Source: an uncultured Ruminococcus sp. (GTDB taxonomy: Bacteria; Bacillota; Clostridia; Oscillospirales; Ruminococcaceae). From it: a stretch of DNA of 12,098 nt. A program made the translations under genes and the position numbers. Under the pieces are notes generated by a model. The model saw nothing but the letters and a program-made list of their open reading frames with translations. It did no database searches and was not told where the DNA came from. Shown one piece after another: positions 6,799-12,098 of the stretch. Position 1 is the first letter of the stretch. Each line of letters opens with the position of its first letter. The stretch is taken from assembly GCA_900539095.1 (NCBI GenBank), contig UQAR01000063.1, positions 1-12,098 of the forward strand, given 5' to 3'.

Positions 6799-6815
6799 GT
6801 GGTAAAATGCAAAAT
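6783..6815. repeat. Inverted repeat across the gdhA -35, possible operator
   Basis: ATTTTGCA (6783-6790) and TGCAAAAT (6808-6815) are perfect inverted arms 17 bases apart. They flank TTGCAAG, which includes the -35 element. The position suits a regulator of gdhA, but none is identified. Confidence 0.5.
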
Positions 6816-7038
6816 TTCATAATTTTATTGAAATTGTATAAAAATCATAGTCTTTTTTTGAAATGTGAAGTAAAATCACGACTATAAATTCATAATTCGT
6901 GTAAAATTTCCGTGAAATGTCAACAAATCAGTGCACAGTGACCAAAGCCGTCTCAACCTGCAAAAATGACAAAACGCATTTTTATGCCGGTATAACGCAC
7001 AAACCCGCTGAAATATCGTCCCTGATATGAAATTTTGG

Positions 7039-7067
7039 TTGACGAATCCTGCAAAAAAGTGTACAAT
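7039..7067 (+). promoter_or_regulatory. nth promoter
   Basis: TTGACG (7039-7044) and TACAAT (7062-7067) are separated by exactly 17 bases, each one base from consensus. The ribosome site AAAGGAG is at 7093-7099, eight bases before the ATG. Confidence 0.8.
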
Positions 7068-7107
7068 ATAAAGTAATAAAGCACTTATAAACAAAGGAGC
7101 AGTACCG

Positions 7108-7734
7108 ATGACAAAGAAAGAACGTGCATTGATGATAGTGGAAAGACTTGAGCAGGTCTACCCCGAGGGGATATGCTCTCTTGACTATAAAAAGCCCCAT
7201 GAACTTATGATAGCAGGCAGACTTTCAGCTCAGTGCACAGACGCAAGGGTCAATATCGTCACAAAAGAACTTTTTGCTAAATATAAGACCATTGAGGACT
7301 TCGCAAATGCCGACGTCGCAGATATTGAGGAGATAATACGTCCCTGCGGTCTTTATAAGACAAAAGCCCGTTCTATCGTAACAATGTGCAGACAGATAAT
7401 GGAGGAGTTCGGCGGCGAGATACCTGATACCATAGAAAAACTCACCACCCTTGCCGGTATAGGCAGAAAAACCGCAAACCTTGTTATGGGCGACGTTTTC
7501 CATAAGCCTGCGGTGGTCACAGATACCCATTGTATAAGGATATGCGGCAGACTTGGGCTTACAAAAAATAAAGAGCCTGCAAAGGTGGAGGAGGATCTGA
7601 GAAAGATACTTCCCCCTGAAAGATCGTCTGACTTCTGTCACCGCCTTGTGCTGTTCGGACGTGAATATTGCAAAGCAAGGGGAGAACGCTGCAGTGAATG
7701 TCCGCTGCTTGATATATGCGGCAGCAGAAAATGA
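7108..7734 (+). CDS. nth: Endonuclease III
   Basis: This base-excision repair enzyme is a DNA glycosylase with AP-lyase activity acting on oxidised pyrimidines. The product has 208 residues, normal for the family. RLSAQCTD at 38-45 is the conserved N-terminal block. The helix-hairpin-helix LAGIGRKTANLVMG (about 115-128) contains the catalytic lysine K121, and the catalytic aspartate is D139 in VVTDTH. Four cysteines, C188, C195, C198 and C204, have the C-x6-C-x2-C-x5-C spacing of the [4Fe-4S] cluster. All key residues are present, so the enzyme should be active. It has its own promoter and is followed by another promoter for the next gene, so it is probably a single-gene unit. Confidence 0.96.
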   Translation: MTKKERALMIVERLEQVYPEGICSLDYKKPHELMIAGRLSAQCTDARVNIVTKELFAKYKTIEDFANADVADIEEIIRPCGLYKTKARSIVTMCRQIMEEFGGEIPDTIEKLTTLAGIGRKTANLVMGDVFHKPAVVTDTHCIRICGRLGLTKNKEPAKVEEDLRKILPPERSSDFCHRLVLFGREYCKARGERCSECPLLDICGSRK

Positions 7735-7735
7735 C

Positions 7736-7758
7736 CTGTGCGATTTACTGCACAGTTT
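7736..7758 (+). terminator. Weak hairpin after nth
   Basis: CTGTGC (7736-7741) pairs with GCACAG (7750-7755) around an eight-base loop, followed by only TTTGT. It is a poor but plausible terminator. Confidence 0.4.
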
Positions 7759-7775
7759 GTCAGGCGGCTTGACTG

Positions 7776-7804
7776 TTGAAATCGTCCTTTAAAAGTAGTA
7801 TAAT
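7776..7804 (+). promoter_or_regulatory. Promoter of the DUF5662-type gene
   Basis: TTGAAA (7776-7781) and TATAAT (7799-7804) are separated by 17 bases, 11 of 12 consensus matches. Confidence 0.8.
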
Positions 7805-7831
7805 AAGGACAGTTGAATAAAGGCAGAGGAG

Positions 7832-8368
7832 ATGAGCATTTTGATAAAGGCATGGGAGCACTTCAAAACCATTACAAGACATCGCCATGCAGTAATAAAA
7901 AATTGCTATAAAGCAGGCATACTGTGGCAGGGTCTGAGGCATGACCTTTCAAAATATTCCCCTGAGGAGTTCCTCAAGGGCTGTAAATATTATCAGGGCA
8001 CACGTTCACCCCATGAGGCTGAGCGTGAAACATACGGCTTTTCCTATGGCTGGATGCACCATAAGGGCAGAAATAAACACCACTTTGAATACTGGACAGA
8101 TTATAATTTGCAAACAAGGGTGATGACCCCTGTGAAAATGCCTTTGAGATATGTTAAGGAAATGTTCTGCGACAGAGTTGCCGCAAGCAAGATATACATG
8201 AAGGATAAGTACGACGACGGTGCACCACTTGCGTATTTTCTCAGAGCGAAAAAAACAAGAGCTATCCACCCCGAGACCTCCGACCTTTTGGAAAAGCTGC
8301 TCACAATGCTCCGTGACAAAGGCGAGGACTATACGTTTGCCTATATAAGACATCTGAAAAAGTATTAG
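7832..8368 (+). CDS. DUF5662-type protein of unknown function
   Basis: The 178-residue protein resembles, from memory, the DUF5662 family found in Firmicutes and their phages. Hallmarks are WQGLRHDLSKYSPEEF (33-47), YGWMHHKGRNKHHFEYW (72-88), and a DR pair at 114-115 in FCDRVAASK. The His/Asp spacing (H37-D38, H76-H77, H83-H84, D114) looks like a metal site similar to an HD-phosphohydrolase arrangement; this is inference and no activity is claimed. There is no membrane segment. Two starts are possible: ATG 7832, with AAAGG at 7819-7823 eight bases upstream, or TTG 7841, nine bases after GAGGAG at 7826-7831. It has its own promoter and the next small gene follows with its ribosome site over this stop codon, so the two form an operon. 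Confidence 0.75.
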   Translation: MSILIKAWEHFKTITRHRHAVIKNCYKAGILWQGLRHDLSKYSPEEFLKGCKYYQGTRSPHEAERETYGFSYGWMHHKGRNKHHFEYWTDYNLQTRVMTPVKMPLRYVKEMFCDRVAASKIYMKDKYDDGAPLAYFLRAKKTRAIHPETSDLLEKLLTMLRDKGEDYTFAYIRHLKKY

Positions 8369-8379
8369 GAGGCGTTTTT

Positions 8380-8583
8380 ATGGGACTTTTCAGAAAAAAG
8401 ACCACCAAGCCCGTCCCTGAGGAGTGCAGGGGAATGGAGATAAAAATAATGTCAAGCACCTGCACAGGCGAAAAAACTATCGGCTTTTATAACCGCAATA
8501 CCCGTGAGATAATGTATCCTGAACTGGTAAAAAGCGACAGCGATATCGACGCTTTTTACGAAAAATATGGCTTGGAAAGATGA
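8380..8583 (+). CDS. Small unknown protein, 67 residues
   Basis: I do not recognise this protein. It begins MGLFRKKTTKP, a basic start, has a central segment IKIMSSTCTGEKTIGFYN and an acidic C-terminal part ending in FYEKYGLER. No membrane segment is present. The two cysteines (C16 and C28) are not arranged as a zinc motif. AGGAGG at 8367-8372 overlaps the stop codon of the DUF5662-type gene and lies seven bases before the ATG, so translation is credible and coupled to the upstream gene. The codons resemble those of the neighbours. A functional link to the DUF5662-type protein is suggested only by the operon. Confidence 0.65.
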   Translation: MGLFRKKTTKPVPEECRGMEIKIMSSTCTGEKTIGFYNRNTREIMYPELVKSDSDIDAFYEKYGLER

Positions 8584-8783
8584 ATTTTGTCAGCACTGCG
8601 AAAATTTGAAAGAATGTAAATATTTAATGAACGCTAAAATGAAATATATGTAAGCTGACACAGTGGATAAATTTTACAAACTGCGAAAAACAGGCGCTTG
8701 TGCAAATTTAACGACATCCGACAAAAGTTAATTGTGGCTAAATTATAAACAGTATTTCCAATGTGTGAATAAGTACAAAAATC

Positions 8784-8807
8784 AAGCGGCAGCCCTGCCG
8801 CTTTTTT
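8784..8807 (+). terminator. Terminator 200 bases after the small-protein gene
   Basis: AAGCGGCA (8784-8791) pairs with TGCCGCTT (8796-8803) around a GCCC loop and runs into six T residues (8802-8807). Confidence 0.9.
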
Positions 8808-8857
8808 ATGTAAAGCTACAAAGATTGCAGGAAAGCACGCAAAATCGGGCAAATTAT

Positions 8858-8886
8858 TTGACAAGAGGGGTCAAATACGTTATAAT
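8858..8886 (+). promoter_or_regulatory. Consensus promoter of the HU operon
   Basis: TTGACA (8858-8863) and TATAAT (8881-8886) are separated by exactly 17 bases, a perfect match that fits an abundant protein. TTTGAC (8857-8862) and GTCAAA (8870-8875) form an inverted repeat over the -35 and could be an operator. Confidence 0.88.
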
Positions 8887-8933
8887 AACAGCATAAAAAC
8901 AATGTAAAAAATTATAACGGAGGTAGATTCACA

Positions 8934-9209
8934 ATGACAAAGAATGATCTGGTATCTGCAATAGCAGAAAAGGGCGGCTATACTAAAAAGGAGGCAGAAC
9001 AGGCACTTGCAGCTGTAACAGAAACTATCACTGAGGCACTGGTAAAGGGCGAAAAGGTATCTATTGTAGGATTCGGTGCATTTGAGGTAAGAGATCGTGC
9101 AGCAAAGGATTCTATCAATCCTGCAACAAAGCAGCCTATTCATGTTCCTGCAAAGAAAGTTCCTGCATTCAAGGCAGGCAAGGCTCTTAAAGCGGCTGTG
9201 GATAAATAA
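8934..9209 (+). CDS. hup: HU-family DNA-binding protein
   Basis: This 91-residue histone-like protein binds and bends DNA as a dimer and helps to organise the nucleoid. The sequence is typical: MTKNDLVSAIAEK at the start, the GFGAFEVRDRAAKDS core (46-60) and the beta-arm tip with INPATKQ (61-67), where P63 is the intercalating proline. The C-terminus VPAFKAGKALKAAV is also standard. GGAGG at 8919-8923 lies ten bases before the ATG. A consensus promoter drives it. The H1-like gene follows after 33 bases without a terminator, so both are probably co-transcribed. HU and IHF subunits look alike, but in a Firmicute HU is expected. Confidence 0.96.
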   Translation: MTKNDLVSAIAEKGGYTKKEAEQALAAVTETITEALVKGEKVSIVGFGAFEVRDRAAKDSINPATKQPIHVPAKKVPAFKAGKALKAAVDK

Positions 9210-9242
9210 TAAGCAACACTTTTTTAAAGGAGAGGTTTTACA

Positions 9243-9650
9243 ATGGCTGAAAAGAAGATCGCTGCTGAAAAGAAAGCAGAAGAGGCTGTAAAGGACGTTA
9301 AGGCTGAGGTAAAAGCTGCCGCAGAAAAGACAGGTGCAGCAGTAAAGGAAACAGCAAAGAAAGCTGTCAAGACAGCAGAAAAGGCTGTAAAGACCGCAGC
9401 AAAGGCAACAAAGGAAAAGAAAGAAACAGTAAAGAAGGCAGTAGAGACTGAGATAAAGGACGAAGTATTCGTTCAGTATGCAGGCGGAGAGATAAACGTT
9501 GAGGCTGTAGTGGCTGCTGCAAAGGCTGACTATAAGGCTAAGGGTCACAGAGCACCAAAGAACGTTACAGTATACATCAAGCCTGAAGAGGGCGTTGCTT
9601 ACTACACTGTAAAGGGCGTAGGCTCAGATGACTATAAGGTAGAACTCTAA
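9243..9650 (+). CDS. Lys/Ala-rich histone-H1-like protein with DUF6465-type C-terminus
   Basis: The 135-residue protein has two parts. Residues 1-70 are almost only Lys, Ala, Glu, Val and Thr in short repeats such as AVKTAEKAVKTAAKATK, resembling the tails of eukaryotic histone H1 and bacterial H1-like proteins, probably helical and DNA-binding. Residues 74-135 (EVFVQYAGGEINVEAVV, PKNVTVYIKPEEG, AYYTVKG) match, from memory, the DUF6465 family of Clostridia; they look like a small alpha/beta domain of unknown role. AAAGGAGAGG precedes the ATG. It lies 33 bases after the HU gene under the same promoter, which supports a nucleoid role. The N-terminal tail is low-complexity, so sequence similarity there cannot prove homology. 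Function is inferred, not shown. Confidence 0.8.
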   Translation: MAEKKIAAEKKAEEAVKDVKAEVKAAAEKTGAAVKETAKKAVKTAEKAVKTAAKATKEKKETVKKAVETEIKDEVFVQYAGGEINVEAVVAAAKADYKAKGHRAPKNVTVYIKPEEGVAYYTVKGVGSDDYKVEL

Positions 9651-9665
9651 TTGTAACATTTGTGT

Positions 9666-9689
9666 GTAGGGGCGAACAGCGTTCGCTCG
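9666..9689 (+). repeat. GTAGGGGCG hairpin repeat, copy 1
   Basis: GTAGGGGCGAAC, then AGC, then GTTCGCTCG: a six-base perfect stem (GCGAAC/GTTCGC) with a three-base loop and no following T-run. Copy 2 lies at 11913-11940. Confidence 0.7.
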
Positions 9690-9726
9690 CTATTTAACAC
9701 GTTCTATCTGTATGATAAGCTACATC

Positions 9727-9755
9727 AAGCGGAGGACAACACCTCCGCTTTTTTT
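9727..9755 (+). terminator. Terminator of the HU operon
   Basis: AAGCGGAGG (9727-9735) pairs with CCTCCGCTT (9742-9750) around ACAACA, running into seven T residues. Confidence 0.93.
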
Positions 9756-9764
9756 GCGTATAAA

Positions 9765-9800
9765 CAGAAAGTGCAGCATATTTTCATGCTGCACTTTCTG
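9765..9800 (-). terminator. Long hairpin, probable terminator of the SH3-like protein gene
   Basis: A perfect 15-bp stem (9765-9779 pairing with 9786-9800) with a six-base loop lies just past the stop of the minus-strand gene. On the minus strand it is followed by TTTATA, a weak T-run. Confidence 0.7.
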
Positions 9801-9826
9801 CGTTATTTAAGAAATCGTAAAACACA

Positions 9827-10363
9827 TTACTGCGGTGGCGTCGAGAAGAATGACTGCCATGCGTAGCCCTTTGTGCCGTTGTATTCAACATAATACCAGC
9901 CGTTCTCGTTGCGGTAGTATTTGCAAGTCGCACCCGACGGGATAGTCAGCAGATTTTCACTGCTCGAAGTCGGCTGTGGGTGGAGATATACCGCACTTAT
10001 GCACTGGATATCGCCAACAGCGTCGCCGTTATCATCGTCCTCATCGCCATCGTATGGGTCTTCATCAGACTCAGTGGTCTTTTTGGACTTTTTGGTTTCC
10101 TGCGGCTCTTCCGAAGTGGTGGTGGTCTTCGGCGGAACGTATTCCGTGGAAGTTATAGTACCGGTCTTTTTCGGAGTGGTGTTGGTGTTTACAAAAAGAG
10201 TTTTTGCAAATATCATTATTACTATGGCTACTACAAGTATCGTCAGCAGTATTGCGATTATACCCTTTACTGTCGGCGTGAGCCAAGTTGAGCTCTTCTT
10301 CTGCTGTGGTCTGCGTTCCTGCTCGGAACGGTAATAGCCTCTGTTATTTCTGTTGTCAGGCAT
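9827..10363 (-). CDS. Single-pass membrane protein with extracytoplasmic SH3-like domain
   Basis: The product has 178 residues. Residues 1-33 are basic and polar (RGYYRSEQERRPQQKKSS), residues 34-53 form one hydrophobic helix, and about 60-115 form a disordered Thr/Pro/Lys then Asp/Glu-rich linker. Residues 120-175 look like a bacterial SH3 (SH3b) domain: CISAVYLHPQPT, LLTIPSGATCKYYRNENGWYYVEY and GTKGYAWQSFF, the usual ending of the fold. The topology should be inside N-terminus and outside SH3 domain, which in this family often binds cell-wall peptides. There is no catalytic domain. AAAGGGAG at 10374-10381 is the ribosome site. It has its own consensus promoter and no co-transcribed partner here, so the target is unknown. 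Confidence 0.8.
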   Translation of the reverse strand: MPDNRNNRGYYRSEQERRPQQKKSSTWLTPTVKGIIAILLTILVVAIVIMIFAKTLFVNTNTTPKKTGTITSTEYVPPKTTTTSEEPQETKKSKKTTESDEDPYDGDEDDDNGDAVGDIQCISAVYLHPQPTSSSENLLTIPSGATCKYYRNENGWYYVEYNGTKGYAWQSFFSTPPQ

Positions 10364-10698
10364 TATTTATATTCTCCCTTTCGGTCATTGTCTTAACATT
10401 CGACACTTTTCGTGTCCACACTTTTAATTATACAGAATATGACCCCTTCTGTCAATTAAAATTCGGTTACGATTTACAACACTTTATAACAATACTGTGT
10501 AAAATAAAGGGTATCTCCGTGGAATAACAGTGAAAGTTATCAAAGTGGATATAGATAACGTTTTCGTGTAAAGCTATTTTGTGACAAAGTGAAAAAATAT
10601 ATGTAAATTGTCCCTCAGCTCTTTTATTTGTATATATAATATGATATAATAATAGCATATATGAGAATTTTAATATTTTTCAGAGGAGAATGATAATA
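10364..10698. other. Divergent intergenic region before the phosphofructokinase gene
   Basis: Besides the minus-strand promoter, it holds an inverted repeat GTTATC (10536-10541) and GATAAC (10554-10559). A poor promoter candidate for the phosphofructokinase gene consists of TTGTCC at 10608-10613 with TATATA at 10631-10636; the overlapping TATAAT hexamers at 10635 and 10645 lack a properly spaced -35. No gene or RNA was recognised. Confidence 0.5.
10427..10455 (-). promoter_or_regulatory. Consensus promoter of the SH3-like protein gene
   Basis: On the minus strand TTGACA (10450-10455) and TATAAT (10427-10432) are separated by exactly 17 bases. A GACAC/GTGTC inverted repeat (10402-10416) sits just after the expected start of transcription. 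Confidence 0.85.
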
Positions 10699-11898
10699 AT
10701 GAATATTGCCGTTGCCCAATCAGGTGGACCTACCTGTGCTATCAATGCGTCATTGTTGGGAGTTTTCAAGCAGGCTGTAAAAACGCCGCAGATAGACGCC
10801 GTTTTCGGCTCTCTTAACGGTATCGAAGGTATCATAAACGACCAGCTCATAGATCTCAAGCTCGTTATAAAAACAAACGAGGATATGGAGCTTTTAAGAC
10901 AGACCCCGTCAACAGTGCTTGGCTCATGCCGTTATAAACTGCCTGACGTTGAAGAGGGCGGCGAAACTTACGAGCGTATCCTGAACTGCCTTGAAAAGCA
11001 TAGAATAGAGGCTTTCTTCTATATCGGAGGAAACGATTCTATGGATACTGTGGCAAAGCTTTCAGATTACCTTGCGGCAAGAAATTCAAAAATAAGAGTT
11101 ATCGGTATCCCGAAAACTATCGATAACGATCTGCCTGTAACAGACCATACCCCTGGCTTTGGCTCTGCCGCAAAGTACGTCGCAGCCACCGTTCAGGAGA
11201 TAATCCGTGACAGCTCAGTATATTCTATCGAGTCTGTAACTATCGTTGAGATAATGGGCAGACACGCAGGCTGGCTCACAGCCTCTACCTGCGTCCTCAG
11301 AGCCAATGACGAGATCGCCCCACATCTTATCTATCTTCCTGAAAATAACTTCACCGCCGAAAAGTTCCTTGAGGACGTAAGAAATCAAATGGCAAAGCAT
11401 AAAGCCGTTATCGTCGCCGTTTCCGAGGGCGTGAAACTCAAGGGCGAGGAGAATAAACCAAGAGTTGTTGATAACTTCGGTCATGAATATCTCTCAGGCA
11501 TCGGCAAAACACTTGAACAGCTTGTTAAAGAGAATATCGGCTGTAAGGTGCGTTCTATCGAACTCAACGTTATGCAGAGATGTTCTTCACATATCTGCTC
11601 AAAGACCGATATAGACGAGGCTGAGGAAATAGGCTCAGCAGGCGTAAGAGCAGCCCTTGCAGGTGAAACAGGCAAAATGATGATATTCAAGCGTATCAGC
11701 GACGTGCCTTATGTTATAAACGTTGAAAGCGTTGACGCACACGATACTGCAAATAAAGAGAAATTCTTCCCTGCACAGTGGTTAAGCAAGGACGGCAATG
11801 ACGTAAAGCCTGAGGCAGTAAGATACTTCCTGCCGCTTATCCAAGGCGAAGTAAAAATAGCTATGAAAAACGGTATGCCGGTTCATTTCAAGCTGTAA
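10699..11898 (+). CDS. pfp: 6-phosphofructokinase, pyrophosphate-dependent type
   Basis: The enzyme phosphorylates fructose 6-phosphate in glycolysis. I choose ATG 10699 (399 residues) because AGAGGAG at 10682-10688 lies ten bases upstream; ATG 10690 is only one base from that site. Motifs are AQSGGPTCAIN near the N-terminus, GGNDSMDT at 110-117, PKTIDND at 138-144 with the probable catalytic D142, and MGRHAGW at 186-192 for fructose 6-phosphate. Two features point to pyrophosphate rather than ATP as phosphoryl donor: Asp113 in GGNDS, where ATP enzymes have Gly, and Lys139 in PKTIDND, where ATP enzymes have Gly. The PPi reaction is reversible and saves ATP, fitting an anaerobic fermenter. Donor preference is inferred from these residues. 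It is a single-gene unit with its own terminator. Confidence 0.9.
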   Translation: MNIAVAQSGGPTCAINASLLGVFKQAVKTPQIDAVFGSLNGIEGIINDQLIDLKLVIKTNEDMELLRQTPSTVLGSCRYKLPDVEEGGETYERILNCLEKHRIEAFFYIGGNDSMDTVAKLSDYLAARNSKIRVIGIPKTIDNDLPVTDHTPGFGSAAKYVAATVQEIIRDSSVYSIESVTIVEIMGRHAGWLTASTCVLRANDEIAPHLIYLPENNFTAEKFLEDVRNQMAKHKAVIVAVSEGVKLKGEENKPRVVDNFGHEYLSGIGKTLEQLVKENIGCKVRSIELNVMQRCSSHICSKTDIDEAEEIGSAGVRAALAGETGKMMIFKRISDVPYVINVESVDAHDTANKEKFFPAQWLSKDGNDVKPEAVRYFLPLIQGEVKIAMKNGMPVHFKL

Positions 11899-11912
11899 AT
11901 TCGTTTTTATGC

Positions 11913-11940
11913 GTAGGGGCGACTAGATGTCGTTCGCTTG
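11913..11940 (+). repeat. GTAGGGGCG hairpin repeat, copy 2
   Basis: GTAGGGGCGAC, TAGAT, then GTCGTTCGCTTG: the same flanks as copy 1 (9666-9689) with a different loop and arm, and again no T-run. It lies 15 bases after the phosphofructokinase stop and before the real terminator. Confidence 0.7.
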
Positions 11941-11950
11941 ATTTGTAGAT

Positions 11951-11987
11951 AAAAGCAGAGCAGTTTCAAACTGTTCTGCTTTTTTTG
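11951..11987 (+). terminator. Terminator after the phosphofructokinase gene
   Basis: AAAAGCAGAGCAGT pairs with ACTGTTCTGCTTTT with one G-T wobble; the right arm runs into a stretch of T residues ending at 11986. Confidence 0.9.
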
Positions 11988-12007
11988 CTCCTTACCGCCC
12001 TCAGCCC

Positions 12008-12036
12008 TTGACAATTCGGCTCAAAAGTGAGATAAT
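12008..12036 (+). promoter_or_regulatory. Promoter of a gene cut off by the contig end
   Basis: TTGACA (12008-12013) and GATAAT (12031-12036) are separated by 17 bases, 11 of 12 consensus matches. Genomic sequence ends about 27 bases later, so the gene it serves is not visible. Confidence 0.7.
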
Positions 12037-12063
12037 ATTATAATAGGTGCAGTAATGCCATAT

Positions 12064-12098
12064 CTGTCTCTTATACACATCTGACGCTGCCGACGAAT
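12064..12098. other. Nextera sequencing adapter (not genomic)
   Basis: The 33 bases 12064-12096 match the reverse complement of the Nextera read-1 transposase adapter. They start with the 19-base Tn5 mosaic end CTGTCTCTTATACACATCT and continue GACGCTGCCGACGA. The final AT would be the first bases of the index. This is untrimmed library sequence. Confidence 0.97.

Larger units (their letters stand above)
6699..7107. other. Divergent intergenic region between gdhA and nth
   Basis: The region of about 0.4 kb is AT-rich and holds the gdhA leader and promoter on the left and the nth promoter on the right. Between about 6820 and 7035 I see no gene with a ribosome site and no convincing RNA structure; short open frames there are antisense or lack start signals. 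Confidence 0.6.
8584..8933. other. Intergenic region before the HU gene
   Basis: The region of 350 bases holds an AT-rich segment without coding signals (8584-8783), a terminator (8784-8807) and the HU promoter and leader. The AT-rich part contains TGTCAGC (8588-8594) inverted at 8654-8660 and a direct repeat ACTGCGAAAA (8595-8604 and 8680-8689). These could be the 3' UTR of the upstream operon or a small RNA; I cannot decide. Confidence 0.5.

Noticed and set aside
7759..7773. Near-palindrome GTCAGGCGGCTTGAC as an operator
   Set aside because: It is short and imperfect, and lies just upstream of a promoter without any second copy in the window.
8880..9548. 222-residue Cys/Leu-rich open frame on the minus strand
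   Set aside because: It lies antisense to HU and the H1-like gene; its odd composition is produced by their Lys/Ala codons, and it lacks a ribosome site.
9666..9689. Hairpin as the terminator of the HU operon
   Set aside because: No T-run follows it, and a strong terminator lies 40 bases further on.
9660..9866. 68-residue open frame on the plus strand after the H1-like gene
   Set aside because: It spans a hairpin repeat and two terminator hairpins and has no ribosome site.
9921..10334. 137-residue hydrophobic open frame on the plus strand
   Set aside because: It is antisense to the SH3-like protein gene, which has a promoter, ribosome site and recognisable domain.
12064..12082. Tn5 mosaic end, which might suggest a transposon
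   Set aside because: It continues directly into the Nextera adapter and index position at the end of the contig, so it is library sequence.

Overview
The window looks like a chromosomal contig end from an endospore-forming gut Firmicute, probably Oscillospiraceae and Ruminococcus-like. The reasons are the spore protease gpr, an intact spoIIAA-spoIIAB-sigF operon, moderate GC, frequent ATA and AGA/AGG codons, a pyrophosphate-type phosphofructokinase and fermentative D-lactate dehydrogenase. The genus is an inference from these traits and is not proven. No rRNA, tRNA, CRISPR array or insertion sequence was found.

Layout. 1-399: 3' end of gpr. 436-924: an AT-rich gene for a membrane-anchored GIY-YIG protein, closed by a strong terminator. 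1090-2600: spoIIAA, spoIIAB and sigF, which control early forespore transcription, again closed by a terminator. 2637-4046 (minus): a 469-residue XRE-type regulator of unknown role. It diverges from ldhA (4259-5248) across a region holding a consensus promoter and a perfect 23-bp tandem repeat. ldhA converges on gdhA (5346-6698, minus) with a bidirectional terminator between them. A 0.4-kb divergent region then leads to nth (endonuclease III, 7108-7734), a DUF5662-type gene with a small unknown gene (7832-8583), and an HU gene followed by a Lys/Ala-rich histone-H1-like protein with a DUF6465-type C-terminus (8934-9650). Next come a membrane protein with an extracytoplasmic SH3-like domain (9827-10363, minus) and the PPi-dependent phosphofructokinase gene (10699-11898).

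How the genes work together. SpoIIAB is the anti-sigma kinase, SpoIIAA its antagonist and SigF the released sigma factor; GPR degrades small acid-soluble proteins at germination. LdhA, the PPi-PFK and GdhA belong to central fermentative carbon and nitrogen metabolism. HU and the H1-like protein probably act on the nucleoid.

Most interesting points. The promoters are unusually readable. The XRE-regulator promoter and the HU promoter share 15 identical bases around the -10. The HU promoter and the SH3-protein promoter share a TTGACA-N2-AGGGGTCA block over the -35. A GTAGGGGCG hairpin repeat occurs twice, each time after a plus-strand gene and before its terminator. The last 35 bases are not genomic: they match the Nextera transposase adapter (including the Tn5 mosaic end) plus two probable index bases, so the biological sequence ends at about 12063. 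I found no clearly novel multi-gene system. The best candidates for something undescribed are the XRE regulator with its repeat operator and the HU/H1-like pair.
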